NCBI RefSeq assembly: GCF_001467525.1
Contig: NZ_LNXS01000001.1
Coordinates: forward strand, 186,001-250,000
Origin: Legionella anisa
Lineage (GTDB): Bacteria > Pseudomonadota > Gammaproteobacteria > Legionellales > Legionellaceae
DNA: 64,000 nucleotides
Direction of reading: 5' to 3'
Positions within the stretch are counted from its first letter, which is position 1; the number at the start of each line of letters is the position of its first letter. The position numbers and the translations under genes are program-made. The notes under the pieces are model-generated. The model was given only the letters and a program-made list of their open reading frames with translations, was not told the DNA's origin and made no database searches. This document shows positions 19,206-27,333 of this stretch, in pieces.

Positions 19206-20333
19206 CTATAAATGCATCCGGCTATAAATGACTGAATAAATTGCATCAGCAATAATAATTAGAAAGAGTGCTTGCACTACACTTCGGGTAGTTTGGCTTC
19301 CAATATTTTTTTCCGTACCGGCTTCTACTCTAAACCCCTGATAACAACCAACCAAGCTTATTAACAATGCAAATGCAGGTGCTTTATAAAGACCTAAATT
19401 CAACTGTGAAATTCCAACGGAGTCTCTTAATCGTTGTAAAAAATCAACAAAACTAATGCCCAGCATGTTATTGGACATGATCATTGCACCTAAAATACTA
19501 AAAACATCAGACCAAAAAATCAATAAAGGGAAGGCGATCAATAACCCTAGAACCTTAGGAAGTACTAATAATTCAGTAGGAGAAAGTCCCATCGTTAATA
19601 GCGCATCTACCTCTTCATTTAGTTTCATACTGCCAATTTGTGCTGTAAATGCAGAACTCGTGCGTCCGGCAACAATAATTGCTGTCATTAACGGTGCAAA
19701 TTCACGAAAAATAGCCATACCGGATAAATAAGCAATAAAGCTATTGGCCCCATATGTTTGCAATTGCAATCCCATTTGATAAGCCAAAACCACACCAATT
19801 AGAAAGGAAAGCAAAGCAAGAATAGGCAAAGCAGTCACGCCTGTAGCGTGGATATTTGACATAATACTCGGTAATTGAAATCGGCGCCAATTGCCAAATG
19901 CATTAAATATTTTAGTAGTCAAATCACCAACTAACGCGAGAAGTCCATCTACTTGACGAAATTTGCTCTCAGATTCTTTTCCCAATTGATAAAACACATT
20001 TTCTTTAGGCGGAGAAGGAATTTGATAACCTAATACGTCTTTTTTTGATTTAATTAAATCGACAAGTTGCTGCTGTGTTTCGGTAAAATCAGTCAGTTCA
20101 ACCTGATTTTTTCGTTGTTCAAGCGTGTCAACACATTTAATGAGGCCCAAAGCCCCTGCACTGTCAAAATAACTGATACCCTCGCCGCTAATAGTCACTC
20201 TTTGATTTTTGGGCAGCTCATCTACATTGAATCGAGCTAATAAATTCTCAATTTTTAAAACAGACCAGGCACCCGTACAGTGAAATCTGGCAAGTTCCTT
20301 GTCGTAAGTGATTTGCGCGCTATTTTGTACCAT
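19206..20333 (-). CDS. MlaE-family permease with N-terminal STAS domain
   Basis: Residues 1-105 form a STAS-like domain (ENLLARFNVDELPKNQRVTISGEGISYFDSAGALGLI). Residues 150-375 form the MlaE permease with GVTALPILALLSFLIGVVLAYQ and GRTSSAFTAQIGSMKLNEEVDAL. In E. coli the STAS part is a separate protein, MlaB. Here it is fused, as in several other proteobacterial systems. It heads a four-gene operon for phospholipid trafficking at the inner membrane. Confidence 0.9.
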   Translation of the reverse strand: MVQNSAQITYDKELARFHCTGAWSVLKIENLLARFNVDELPKNQRVTISGEGISYFDSAGALGLIKCVDTLEQRKNQVELTDFTETQQQLVDLIKSKKDVLGYQIPSPPKENVFYQLGKESESKFRQVDGLLALVGDLTTKIFNAFGNWRRFQLPSIMSNIHATGVTALPILALLSFLIGVVLAYQMGLQLQTYGANSFIAYLSGMAIFREFAPLMTAIIVAGRTSSAFTAQIGSMKLNEEVDALLTMGLSPTELLVLPKVLGLLIAFPLLIFWSDVFSILGAMIMSNNMLGISFVDFLQRLRDSVGISQLNLGLYKAPAFALLISLVGCYQGFRVEAGTEKNIGSQTTRSVVQALFLIIIADAIYSVIYSRMHL

Positions 20334-20491
20334 AGTCTTGTGTATTGAAAAATAAGCTCAAGAATAATATGAATATTCTAGAAGAACAAAAACAATAAAA
20401 CATGGTAACACAATAACAAGATATTCGGGTAGGGTAAAAAATAGAGTCTGAGTGCAAAACAAACCTCAGACTACTTATTTCTTATAATCGA

Positions 20492-21559
20492 TTAAATGGT
20501 TGCTGTTACGGAACTAATTGCATTACTTAGATCGTTAATTTTATGTCCCCCATCGGTTGTCGCAGGTTTAAATATCGATAATTCATGCACGCGGATCGAA
20601 GAACCCACACGAGTAAGTCCGGAATTTATAAGTTCAACCAGATCGTCTAGGAACTGTTCCCACCAACCACGGTATGACCGTAATGTTTTCACATCATTAT
20701 TCTTCTCATCACCTAGAATTTTTTGGCTATTTAATTTAAAGGAGTCTAAATCTCCATCGCGAATATACTGATTCACCAATCCGGATATCTGAGTATGAAT
20801 GTTTCCCGCAGCTGTTGCAGCTTCTCTATATTTCGCCTCTCCTTCTTTATCCTTCTTCTTATGATACTCTTTAGCTTTCAGATCATATTTTGTCTGTTTT
20901 GTATGAAGCGTCTTTAATTTTTCTTTAACTTCAATGAGCTGAGCATTTCGATGTCTTCTGGCTTTCTGATCAACGTGCGTTTCGTGGTGCTGTTTTTCCT
21001 GATCCTGCGTTTCCAGAGGCTTTTCATTCCAAGTGACATGTCTGGATTTTGGTTTTCCATCAACAGGAAATGATTCACTTTTCTTTATTACTGGCCGAGT
21101 TAAACTCTCCCTCTCTTCTTCTTTTTTAAGAGGTTCTACAGTAGTTTTAGTTTGAATAAGAGGATTGCTCTTCGCTTTTTCTGTAACAACTTTGACTTGA
21201 ACGCCTAAATCCTGCTCGCTAATATGAGGAAGTTCATCTGAAATATGCACCTCTGATAATGAGTCAGTAGGGGCTACTGTTTCTTCAACGGTTGGCAATG
21301 ATTTAATTGGTGTTTTTGGATAAAATCTATTATTTAATTCCTCGGTTAATTGCTGGATCTGTAGATCTAATCCACTAATAACTCCGCTATGATGTGGAGT
21401 TAAATTGAGCTTAGGACTTTTCCTCTTTTTCTCTTCATATCTACTTGAAAAACTCTCAAATTGCGCAGCAGATTTACATCTCTGCAATTGCTCAATGTAT
21501 GTTCTCCTCATGCTCGAGGCGGATTCAAAAGCTCTTTTTTCCTTATCTTTTTGTCCCAT
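20492..21559 (-). CDS. Hypothetical charged coiled-coil protein, possible Dot/Icm effector
   Basis: I do not recognise a domain. From the ATG at 21559 (GGAG 5 nt upstream) the protein has 355 residues. It is rich in Lys, Glu and Gln, with a predicted coiled coil (about 205-265, RNAQLIEVKEKLKTLHTKQTKYDLKAKEYHKKKD) and a Thr/Ser-rich C-terminus. It has no signal peptide or membrane helix. The composition, the solitary position and the eukaryotic-like low complexity resemble Legionella type IVB effector candidates. That is only an inference. An upstream TTG extension of 7 codons is less likely. Confidence 0.55.
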   Translation of the reverse strand: MGQKDKEKRAFESASSMRRTYIEQLQRCKSAAQFESFSSRYEEKKRKSPKLNLTPHHSGVISGLDLQIQQLTEELNNRFYPKTPIKSLPTVEETVAPTDSLSEVHISDELPHISEQDLGVQVKVVTEKAKSNPLIQTKTTVEPLKKEEERESLTRPVIKKSESFPVDGKPKSRHVTWNEKPLETQDQEKQHHETHVDQKARRHRNAQLIEVKEKLKTLHTKQTKYDLKAKEYHKKKDKEGEAKYREAATAAGNIHTQISGLVNQYIRDGDLDSFKLNSQKILGDEKNNDVKTLRSYRGWWEQFLDDLVELINSGLTRVGSSIRVHELSIFKPATTDGGHKINDLSNAISSVTATI

Positions 21560-22030
21560 AATATCTCCAACAAATAACAATCCAAATTAAAATGCTCTCA
21601 ATTTACCCTCTATGATAAAAAAACACCAGGAAATTTAAATTAAAAAACAATCATTTGACTCAAAAAAGAATTAGCTGATCACTGTCTAATCGATAAATAC
21701 AAAAACAGCGCGCTTTCATAACAAATGCTTTGCTTTATCCGCATCGAACGATGAAGCAAAAAAAATACTGATTATGATAATCAGTTACTGGATTGAATAT
21801 TTATTTACAGAAAACCTCCGCACTTTATAGCGGAAACAGCTTCTAAATATAACAAAATCATATAATACCTATGATTTTCAGGTAGTTTGCTTCTCTATTT
21901 TATGATAAAATTGCTTTTATTTTTTTCAAGAAACTAAAATCAGGTATGCAAGAAAATTACAGCCAATTTGAACAACGCAAACATGGCATTACAAAACTTG
22001 CGTCAATGCCGGCTACTCAAAGGAGAAAGC
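21560..22030. promoter_or_regulatory. Divergent regulatory region with Fur-box-like palindrome
   Basis: This 471-nt gap separates the coiled-coil gene from HMG-CoA reductase. At 21768-21784 CTGATTAT-G-ATAATCAG is a perfect 8-bp dyad. The 19-mer 21770-21788 (GATTATGATAATCAGTTAC) agrees with the classical Fur consensus GATAATGATAATCATTATC at 15 of 19 positions by my count. I see no credible gene here apart from an upstream in-frame extension of mvaA that lacks a ribosome binding site. Confidence 0.4.
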
Positions 22031-23329
22031 ATGCCTTTATCTTCTAACACAGATGAGCTATTCCGCGGATTTTCCAAACTCTCTCGAGAAGAACGTTTTA
22101 AGCGCTTGTTAGCTCTAGGAGCAATAACTCCTGAAGATATTTCTTTTCTTAAAAACGGTGGCATAAAGGATCTGAATTTAGCAGATAAATTCATTGAAAA
22201 TGTAATCGGCTATTTTCAGCTTCCTTTGGGTGTAGCAACTAACTTCAATATCAATGGTCAAGACTATGTTATCCCAATGGCTGTGGAAGAAACATCCATC
22301 ATTGCAGCCTTATCCAAATCTGCTAAATGGATTAGACAATGTGGCGAAATAAAAACCTGGGTACAAGGCGAATGCATTCTGGGGCAAATTCAATTAGCAA
22401 AAGTTAAAGATTTTGCTAAATTTTCTCAGATTTTTCATGAAAATCGAACCTATCTGATTAGTAGAGCCAATAAAGATGTTGCAGATAACATGGTAAAACG
22501 CGGCGGCGGTGTCATGGATTTGCAATTACGCCAGCTTAAAAGAGAAGATAATCAAGACATGGCAGTAATTCATTTGACTATGAATAGCTGTGACGCCATG
22601 GGAGCCAATATTATTAATCAGGTCCTTGAGTACTTAAAAACGCCGATTGAGCAATTAACTGGTGAAGAAGTCACCATGTGTATTTTATCAAATCTCAATG
22701 ATCAAAAATTAACAACGGCTCAAGTTACGATACATACTATTGATTCTGAACTTGGTCAAAAACTACAAGAAGCATCGCTCTTTGCAGAAATGGATCCTTA
22801 TCGAGCAGCTACCCATAACAAAGGGGTAATGAATGGCATTGATCCTGTTTTAATCGCAACGGGAAATGACTGGCGTGCGGTTGAAGCAGGAGTACACGCC
22901 TATGCTGCTCGCAATGGACAATATCAAGCAATTACGCGTTGGCGCTATCACGATGGAATACTCACAGGACAACTTACCGCTCCGATTATTGTAGGAACCA
23001 TAGGTGGTGTTACCTCATTGCACCCTACTGCAAAAATGTGTTTACGCATGATGAATATTTCTTCAGCGAATCAATTAGCTCAAGTCATTGCTGCTGTAGG
23101 CTTGGTACAAAATTTGGGTGCTATTAAAGCATTATGTACCGAGGGTATTATTCAGGGCCATATGAAATTACACATTGATAATCTGCTTTTGGCAGCAGGT
23201 GCTAATGAAAATGAAATGCCGGTACTTAAAGAGCATTTACAAAAGTGGTTGGATTTACATAAAAGAATCAGTCTTAACAATGCTCATGATTTACTGGCTA
23301 AAATCAGACAAACACCGATTGCTGTATGA
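22031..23329 (+). CDS. mvaA: Hydroxymethylglutaryl-CoA reductase (class II)
   Basis: From the ATG at 22031 (AAGGAG seven bases upstream) the protein is 432 residues, the class II HMG-CoA reductase length. It has ENVIGYFQLPLGVATNF and VEETSIIAALSK (substrate-binding Glu) near the N-terminus. MGANIINQVLEYL and GIDPVLIATGNDWRA (catalytic Lys/Asp region) follow. It makes mevalonate from HMG-CoA. The frame opens 21 codons earlier without a ribosome binding site. Its TGA stop overlaps the next ATG, coupling it to the phosphomevalonate kinase gene. Confidence 0.93.
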   Translation: MPLSSNTDELFRGFSKLSREERFKRLLALGAITPEDISFLKNGGIKDLNLADKFIENVIGYFQLPLGVATNFNINGQDYVIPMAVEETSIIAALSKSAKWIRQCGEIKTWVQGECILGQIQLAKVKDFAKFSQIFHENRTYLISRANKDVADNMVKRGGGVMDLQLRQLKREDNQDMAVIHLTMNSCDAMGANIINQVLEYLKTPIEQLTGEEVTMCILSNLNDQKLTTAQVTIHTIDSELGQKLQEASLFAEMDPYRAATHNKGVMNGIDPVLIATGNDWRAVEAGVHAYAARNGQYQAITRWRYHDGILTGQLTAPIIVGTIGGVTSLHPTAKMCLRMMNISSANQLAQVIAAVGLVQNLGAIKALCTEGIIQGHMKLHIDNLLLAAGANENEMPVLKEHLQKWLDLHKRISLNNAHDLLAKIRQTPIAV

Positions 23330-24207
23330 AATGGTCAATACCTGCAAAAACCTTTTTACTGGGTGAATACGCTGCTTTAGCAGAAGCCTCTGCACTTCTT
23401 CTAATGACTGCTCCCTGTTTTGAGCTTACGTTAACAACTCAAGAAAAATTAGCTGGAATTCACCCCGAATCCCCAGCTGGGCTTTGGTGGCTACAACAAA
23501 ACTTAGGGCAAGGTCTTTTGTGGCATGATCCTTATGCAGGTCGAGGAGGATTAGGTGCTTCCAGTGCACAATTTTTGGCAAGCTATTTAGCAGGTTGTTT
23601 CATAAATGACACTGCACCTGATTTAAATAAAATGCTAGGTGCTTACTATGAATCATCATGGTACGGAAAAGGCTTGAGGCCTAGTGGATATGATGTAATA
23701 GCACAGTCACAGCAAGGATGTGTCTACATTAATAAACAACAAAAAAAGATAAAGTCTTATGATTGGCCTTTTCAAGATTTGTCGTTTTTTCTCATCCATA
23801 CTGGGGTGAAACTTGCCACTCATCATCATTTACAAGACTCTACCCTTCCCCTTCCAGATCAGATCGATTATTTATCTTTTTTAGTTGATGAAGCAAAACA
23901 AGCATTCGAACAGAATGATTCCAAAAAATTGATTACAGTCATTAATAGCTATCATCAAAAATTAACTGAGTTAAATCTGGTAGCAGAACACAGTTTAAAA
24001 TTTATCAGTGAATTTAAAAAATATCCAGAAATAGTAGCAATCAAGGGCTGTGGCGCTTTAGGCGCAGATGTTTTACTGCTCATTACTTCAACAGACAAGA
24101 GCCAAATCCTTGCTAATCAATTAAAAATACAAAACTGGACTATTCTTGCTACAGAAAAAGACCTTTATTTTCAAACCCAATTAACTCAGCAATCTTCTTT
24201 TTTATAG
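23326..24207 (+). CDS. GHMP kinase, probable phosphomevalonate kinase
   Basis: The 293-residue protein starts MKWSIPAKTFLLGEYAAL, a GHMP kinase beginning. It has the phosphate loop GRGGLGASSAQFL and a C-terminal GHMP motif KGCGALGADVLLL. Linkage to HMG-CoA reductase by an ATGA overlap, and the presence of the other three mevalonate enzymes nearby, make phosphomevalonate kinase the likely role, since that step is otherwise missing. It is more diverged than the mevalonate kinase at 13.2-14.1 kb, so specificity is inferred from context. Confidence 0.75.
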   Translation: MKWSIPAKTFLLGEYAALAEASALLLMTAPCFELTLTTQEKLAGIHPESPAGLWWLQQNLGQGLLWHDPYAGRGGLGASSAQFLASYLAGCFINDTAPDLNKMLGAYYESSWYGKGLRPSGYDVIAQSQQGCVYINKQQKKIKSYDWPFQDLSFFLIHTGVKLATHHHLQDSTLPLPDQIDYLSFLVDEAKQAFEQNDSKKLITVINSYHQKLTELNLVAEHSLKFISEFKKYPEIVAIKGCGALGADVLLLITSTDKSQILANQLKIQNWTILATEKDLYFQTQLTQQSSFL

Positions 24208-24281
24208 AGTCTCAATTTTGTATAAAAAAAACATTTGTGCCCTTAAAAATAACAAAAATAGAAGAAACATCATAAAAAGAC

Positions 24282-24309
24282 TTGAAATTCTGTGCTAATC
24301 CGGTATTAT
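24282..24309 (+). promoter_or_regulatory. Sigma-70 promoter of the tRNA cluster
   Basis: TTGAAA (24282-24287), a 16-nt spacer and TATTAT (24304-24309) end 13 bases before the first tRNA-Lys. Spacing and position fit a housekeeping promoter. Confidence 0.6.
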
Positions 24310-24322
24310 TTCAGCCTCTTTA

Positions 24323-24398
24323 GGGCCGTTAGCTCAGGTGGTAGAGCAGGAGGCTTTTAACCTCTGTGTCATAGGTTCGAATCCTATACGGCCCACCA
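24323..24398 (+). tRNA. tRNA-Lys (UUU), copy 1
   Basis: GGGCCGT pairs with ACGGCCC across a full cloverleaf. The anticodon loop CTTTTAA gives anticodon UUU, the T-arm is AGGTTCGAATCCT, and an encoded CCA end is present. Copy 2 follows 37 nt downstream. Confidence 0.97.
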
Positions 24399-24435
24399 GT
24401 TTTAGAGTACAGTTTTAAAAAATATTTTGTCCTGC

Positions 24436-24511
24436 GGGCCGTTAGCTCAGGTGGTAGAGCAGGAGGCTTTTAACCTCTGTGTCATAGGTTCGAATCCTAT
24501 ACGGCCCACCA
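24436..24511 (+). tRNA. tRNA-Lys (UUU), copy 2
   Basis: This 76-nt gene is identical by eye to copy 1 and includes CCA. The tandem copies probably arose by duplication and share the upstream promoter. Confidence 0.97.
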
Positions 24512-24576
24512 ATCTGGTAACTAATCTCCAATATCTACCAGAAGTAAGTGACAAAGTATTCAATCCATACCCCATT

Positions 24577-24653
24577 GCGCTCGTAGCTCAGCTGGATAGA
24601 GTACTTGGCTTCGAACCAAGGTGTCGGGGGTTCGAGTCCCTCCGAGCGCACCA
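24577..24653 (+). tRNA. tRNA-Arg (UCG), integration site of the island
   Basis: The acceptor pair is GCGCTCG/CGAGCGC. The anticodon loop CTTCGAA gives UCG for CGA codons, the T-arm is GGGTTCGAGTCCC, and CCA is encoded. The gene is intact. Its 3' end is followed after 64 nt by the stop of a tyrosine integrase, which is the usual arrangement when the tRNA 3' end is the attachment site. Confidence 0.96.
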
Positions 24654-24738
24654 TTTAAACCCTTTAAAATCAGGTAGTTAACGGTTGCCTGGATCGAAAC
24701 GTGCCGTAAAAACCAAGTTACAGTGACGAAAACGTGCC
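24654..24738. other. Attachment-site region with direct repeats
   Basis: The spacer between tRNA-Arg and the integrase contains CGAAACGTGCC (24695-24705) and CGAAAACGTGCC (24727-24738), the second running into the integrase end. Such repeats next to an att core are often integrase arm sites. The AAAATCAGGTAGTTA preceding them resembles AAAATCAAGTAGTTA after the tRNA-Met remnant at 42009. No copy of the tRNA-Arg 3' end was seen elsewhere in the window. Confidence 0.5.
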
Positions 24739-25722
24739 AGAATTTTTTGTAATTCTTTCCGCTGCCACCTTTAAATGGTCACTTGAAAGATGCGCGTAAC
24801 GTAACACCATTTCATATTCTGACCATCCACCTAATTGCTGTAATTCTTGCAATGAGGTACCATTTTGCACATGCCAACTTGCCCAAGTGTGACGCAAGTC
24901 ATGCCAGCGAAAATCTTTGATTCCTGCCCGAATCAACGCTTTTTGCCAAGCATGATTATTACATCGCGTAACAGGCTTACCAAAATAGGTAAATACAAAT
25001 GTGGGATGTAAGCCCACTTGTTTTTCTATAATGACAATTGCCTGAGAGTTTAAAGGAACAGGGATAGCCTTCTTTGTTTTAGATTGATCAGGGTGAATGA
25101 GTGCATGTTTTCTAATTAAATCCACTTCACTCCACTGCAATTGAGTAACATTAGATTGGCGTAAACCAGTTGCCAAAGTAAAAGCTGCCATATCTTTCAA
25201 ATGATTTGGTAGCTCCTGAATCAATTTATTAGCCTGTCCCCTACTCAACCAACGTATACGTTTATTTTCAACTTTTCTCATTCTGAATAATGGCATGGTG
25301 TTTATCCACTGCCATTCCTTATGAGCTTTGTTTAAAATAGCACGTATAATTTCCAACATTCGGTTGACCGTCGTTGGAGTAACATTAGTCCGCTCTTTTT
25401 CTTGCGCAATAAATTCAATTAATTCGGCGTTAATTTCATCTAACGTTTTCTGGCCAAGATAAGGGTCCAGAAAGGCCAAATGAAATTTATCCGTAACTAA
25501 ACTTCGTTTATGCGCTGATTCCTCTAACCATCGCACAACAGCATCTACCCACGATTTCTGTTGGGGTAATTTGGTATGCTTGTTACTCCATAGATCTTGT
25601 AGAAAATTATCATGGAATTGTTGCGCTTGTTGTTTTACTTTAGTCCTAGTGCTTCTGCGTATACGCTTGTCACCGAAGGTGACGTCGATCCACCAAAACC
25701 CATTTTTTTTCGTGAGTGCCAT
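24718..25722 (-). CDS. int: Tyrosine-type site-specific integrase
   Basis: The 334-residue recombinase has an N-terminal arm-binding region (GFWWIDVTFGDKRIRRST), a SAM-like core-binding domain and a catalytic domain. Visible catalytic residues are Arg in TGLRQSNVTQL, HDLRHTWASW (His and Arg) and Tyr in MVLRYAHLS. It ends beside tRNA-Arg, so it probably inserts the island there. The ATG at 25722 has AGGAG seven bases upstream. Its first 88 nt overlap the end of the excisionase-like gene in another frame. Confidence 0.95.
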   Translation of the reverse strand: MALTKKNGFWWIDVTFGDKRIRRSTRTKVKQQAQQFHDNFLQDLWSNKHTKLPQQKSWVDAVVRWLEESAHKRSLVTDKFHLAFLDPYLGQKTLDEINAELIEFIAQEKERTNVTPTTVNRMLEIIRAILNKAHKEWQWINTMPLFRMRKVENKRIRWLSRGQANKLIQELPNHLKDMAAFTLATGLRQSNVTQLQWSEVDLIRKHALIHPDQSKTKKAIPVPLNSQAIVIIEKQVGLHPTFVFTYFGKPVTRCNNHAWQKALIRAGIKDFRWHDLRHTWASWHVQNGTSLQELQQLGGWSEYEMVLRYAHLSSDHLKVAAERITKNSGTFSSL

Positions 25723-25925
25723 TTATTATCTCCTATATCGACACCCCACGATGCATCGCAAGTAGAGTACTTGTTTCGCATATACATCGCAAGATCTTGT
25801 TCTATAAAACGCCAACCTCGCCCTATCTTTACTCCAGGTAGTTCACCTGATGCAGCCATTCGTCGGATAGTTTCCCTGTGGGCGCCTAGAAACTTTGAAG
25901 CCTCTTCAATATTAAAAGTATTCAT
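25635..25925 (-). CDS. Excisionase-like helix-turn-helix protein
   Basis: From the ATG at 25925 this 96-residue protein starts MNTFNIEEASKFLGAHRETIRRMA and continues GELPGVKIGRGWRFIEQDLAMYM, the MerR-like winged helix of excisionases (HTH_17). Residues after about 60 overlap the integrase start and have no recognisable fold. It likely directs excision and may repress int. Overlap with int suggests coupled expression. The ribosome binding site is weak. Confidence 0.75.
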   Translation of the reverse strand: MNTFNIEEASKFLGAHRETIRRMAASGELPGVKIGRGWRFIEQDLAMYMRNKYSTCDASWGVDIGDNKWHSRKKMGFGGSTSPSVTSVYAEALGLK

Positions 25926-26173
25926 AAGCAACCCCATTTATAACCCTGGTGCACATATTTATTAGTATTGAGTTCAAGAATTAAATGATAAAGCCTCACA
26001 AGATCCCGTTCGCAATATAGATTAGTTGGCATTAACTCATCGAAATAAATAGAACGTAATTGTCTTATTGAGCAATTTAGTAAAGCAGCAATGTCTTTTA
26101 GAGTATAGTTAGTTGACTCTAATAGATAATTAATGATGTTCTTACAGATTTGTAGCCTAAAGTTATTTTCCAC
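25922..26173 (-). CDS. Small hypothetical helix-turn-helix protein
   Basis: The 83-residue protein contains NYTLKDIAALLNCSIRQLRSIYF, which fits a helix-turn-helix, but no family is recognised. A GTG start at 26173 is supported by AAAAGGAG eight bases upstream. It overlaps the excisionase gene by 4 nt (ATGA type) and heads the xis-int operon. It is divergent from the S24-type repressor. It may be a switch regulator of excision or integration. Confidence 0.6.
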   Translation of the reverse strand: MENNFRLQICKNIINYLLESTNYTLKDIAALLNCSIRQLRSIYFDELMPTNLYCERDLVRLYHLILELNTNKYVHQGYKWGCL

Positions 26174-26279
26174 AACGAATACTCCTTTTCAACTTATTCT
26201 GTAGATAGCTACAGAAAACGCCTAAACATATTTTTTTATCTAAATCGGTTTGTTTATTTGTTACTGTTCATTCAACTTA

Positions 26280-26336
26280 TGTGTATAATAAACGCTAGGT
26301 AAACAATACACACAAATATAAACGATAACGTTTATA
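26280..26336. promoter_or_regulatory. Operator dyads between island repressor and xis/int operon
   Basis: TATAAACG-ATAA-CGTTTATA (26317-26336) is a perfect 8-bp dyad. TGTGTAT (26280-26286) mirrors ATACACA (26306-26312). The half-site ATAAACG occurs at 26288 and 26318, exactly 30 bp apart, about three DNA turns. Their place between divergent genes suggests repressor binding sites. Confidence 0.55.
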
Positions 26337-26370
26337 ATAAACAATTATGTTTATTTTGCAAGGTATTTAT

Positions 26371-26970
26371 ATGGATATAAAATTAAAAATAGGGTTAAGA
26401 ATTAAAGAGTCGCGAAAAAACAAAAAATTCACTGCAGTGCAGTTGGCTGAAGTCACTGGTTTTTCAGCGCAACGAATTAGTAATTGGGAACGAGGAACAA
26501 GAACGCCCAGGTTTAAAGATGCAGAAATACTCGGTAGTGCATTGGGTGTTTCTCCAACATGGTTATTATTTTTAGATATTGACCACAAACCTATGAAGGA
26601 TCATCCCTTCCAAACGATCCCTATAATCAATGCCTCATCTAAAATTGAAGGTTACCTCCCAATACCTTCATCAATTCAAGACAACATAACGCATGATGAT
26701 TTTGCTTTTATTGTGCACGATAAAAGTATGTCTCCTATTTATAATGCAGGTGACCTAGTTACTTTCTGTAAAGAAAAACAGAACCACTGCGATTTAGTAC
26801 TGATTCATATTAACGCTACAGAAGAGAACTTATTTAGAAAAATAAGCTCAGAAGACAATACGTTTATATGCTCACCTATCAATCCGGACTGGCCACAAAT
26901 TCGATTTGAATCAGCATCAATGTTTCAAATAATAGGTTGGGTAAAGAATGGGGCTAAAGTATTTTATTAA
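26371..26970 (+). CDS. C2/CI-type repressor: HTH plus S24 peptidase-like domain
   Basis: From the ATG at 26371 (AAGG upstream) the protein is 199 residues. An N-terminal XRE helix-turn-helix (LAEVTGFSAQRISNWERGTRTPRF) is joined to a LexA/S24-like domain with DKSMSPIYNAGDLVTF, holding the Ser nucleophile in SMSP. A lysine equivalent is expected near residue 150. It probably represses the island's xis-int genes and may self-cleave in the SOS response. An ATG 8 codons upstream is possible but lacks a ribosome binding site. Confidence 0.88.
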   Translation: MDIKLKIGLRIKESRKNKKFTAVQLAEVTGFSAQRISNWERGTRTPRFKDAEILGSALGVSPTWLLFLDIDHKPMKDHPFQTIPIINASSKIEGYLPIPSSIQDNITHDDFAFIVHDKSMSPIYNAGDLVTFCKEKQNHCDLVLIHINATEENLFRKISSEDNTFICSPINPDWPQIRFESASMFQIIGWVKNGAKVFY

Positions 26971-27173
26971 TTAATGAATAAAGAATTTCCTATCTTTACA
27001 ATCATTAAGATCTCATCATTTGAAAACCCCTTTTTCAGAACAAGCTTATTTAAAGATATCCCAAATATATCGGATAATGTAACAAGATTGTGTTCTGTAC
27101 TGCTTAAGATTGTATCAATAACCTGAGTCGCAATACGCTCTCCATTAATAACCTGTTCACTTACAATCTTCAT
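26967..27173 (-). CDS. Small hypothetical protein
   Basis: The 68-residue frame has AAGGA about eight bases before its ATG and ends 4 nt inside the convergent repressor gene. It contains VTLSDIFGISLNKLVLKKGFSNDEILMIVKIGNSLF, an XRE-like helical pattern, but I cannot assign a family. Coding is plausible, not certain. Confidence 0.4.
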   Translation of the reverse strand: MKIVSEQVINGERIATQVIDTILSSTEHNLVTLSDIFGISLNKLVLKKGFSNDEILMIVKIGNSLFIN

Positions 27174-27333
27174 GATTAAAATCCTTATTACGACAACAAC
27201 AACGTACTTTACTTATTTGACAAGCTTGATTTGATTAGAGCATAATATGTTTGTCATTTATATCACTAAAATCTTTGGCAAATACGCATTTTAATTCAAA
27301 ATAAAAAGCAAATTAATTAACAAAAAGACTAAT

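Noticed and set aside
23175-23366. Frames inside mvaA in other phases
   Set aside because: They are out-of-frame shadows of HMG-CoA reductase without ribosome binding sites.
24427-24681. 84-residue plus frame across tRNA-Lys and tRNA-Arg
   Set aside because: It is translation of structural RNA genes.
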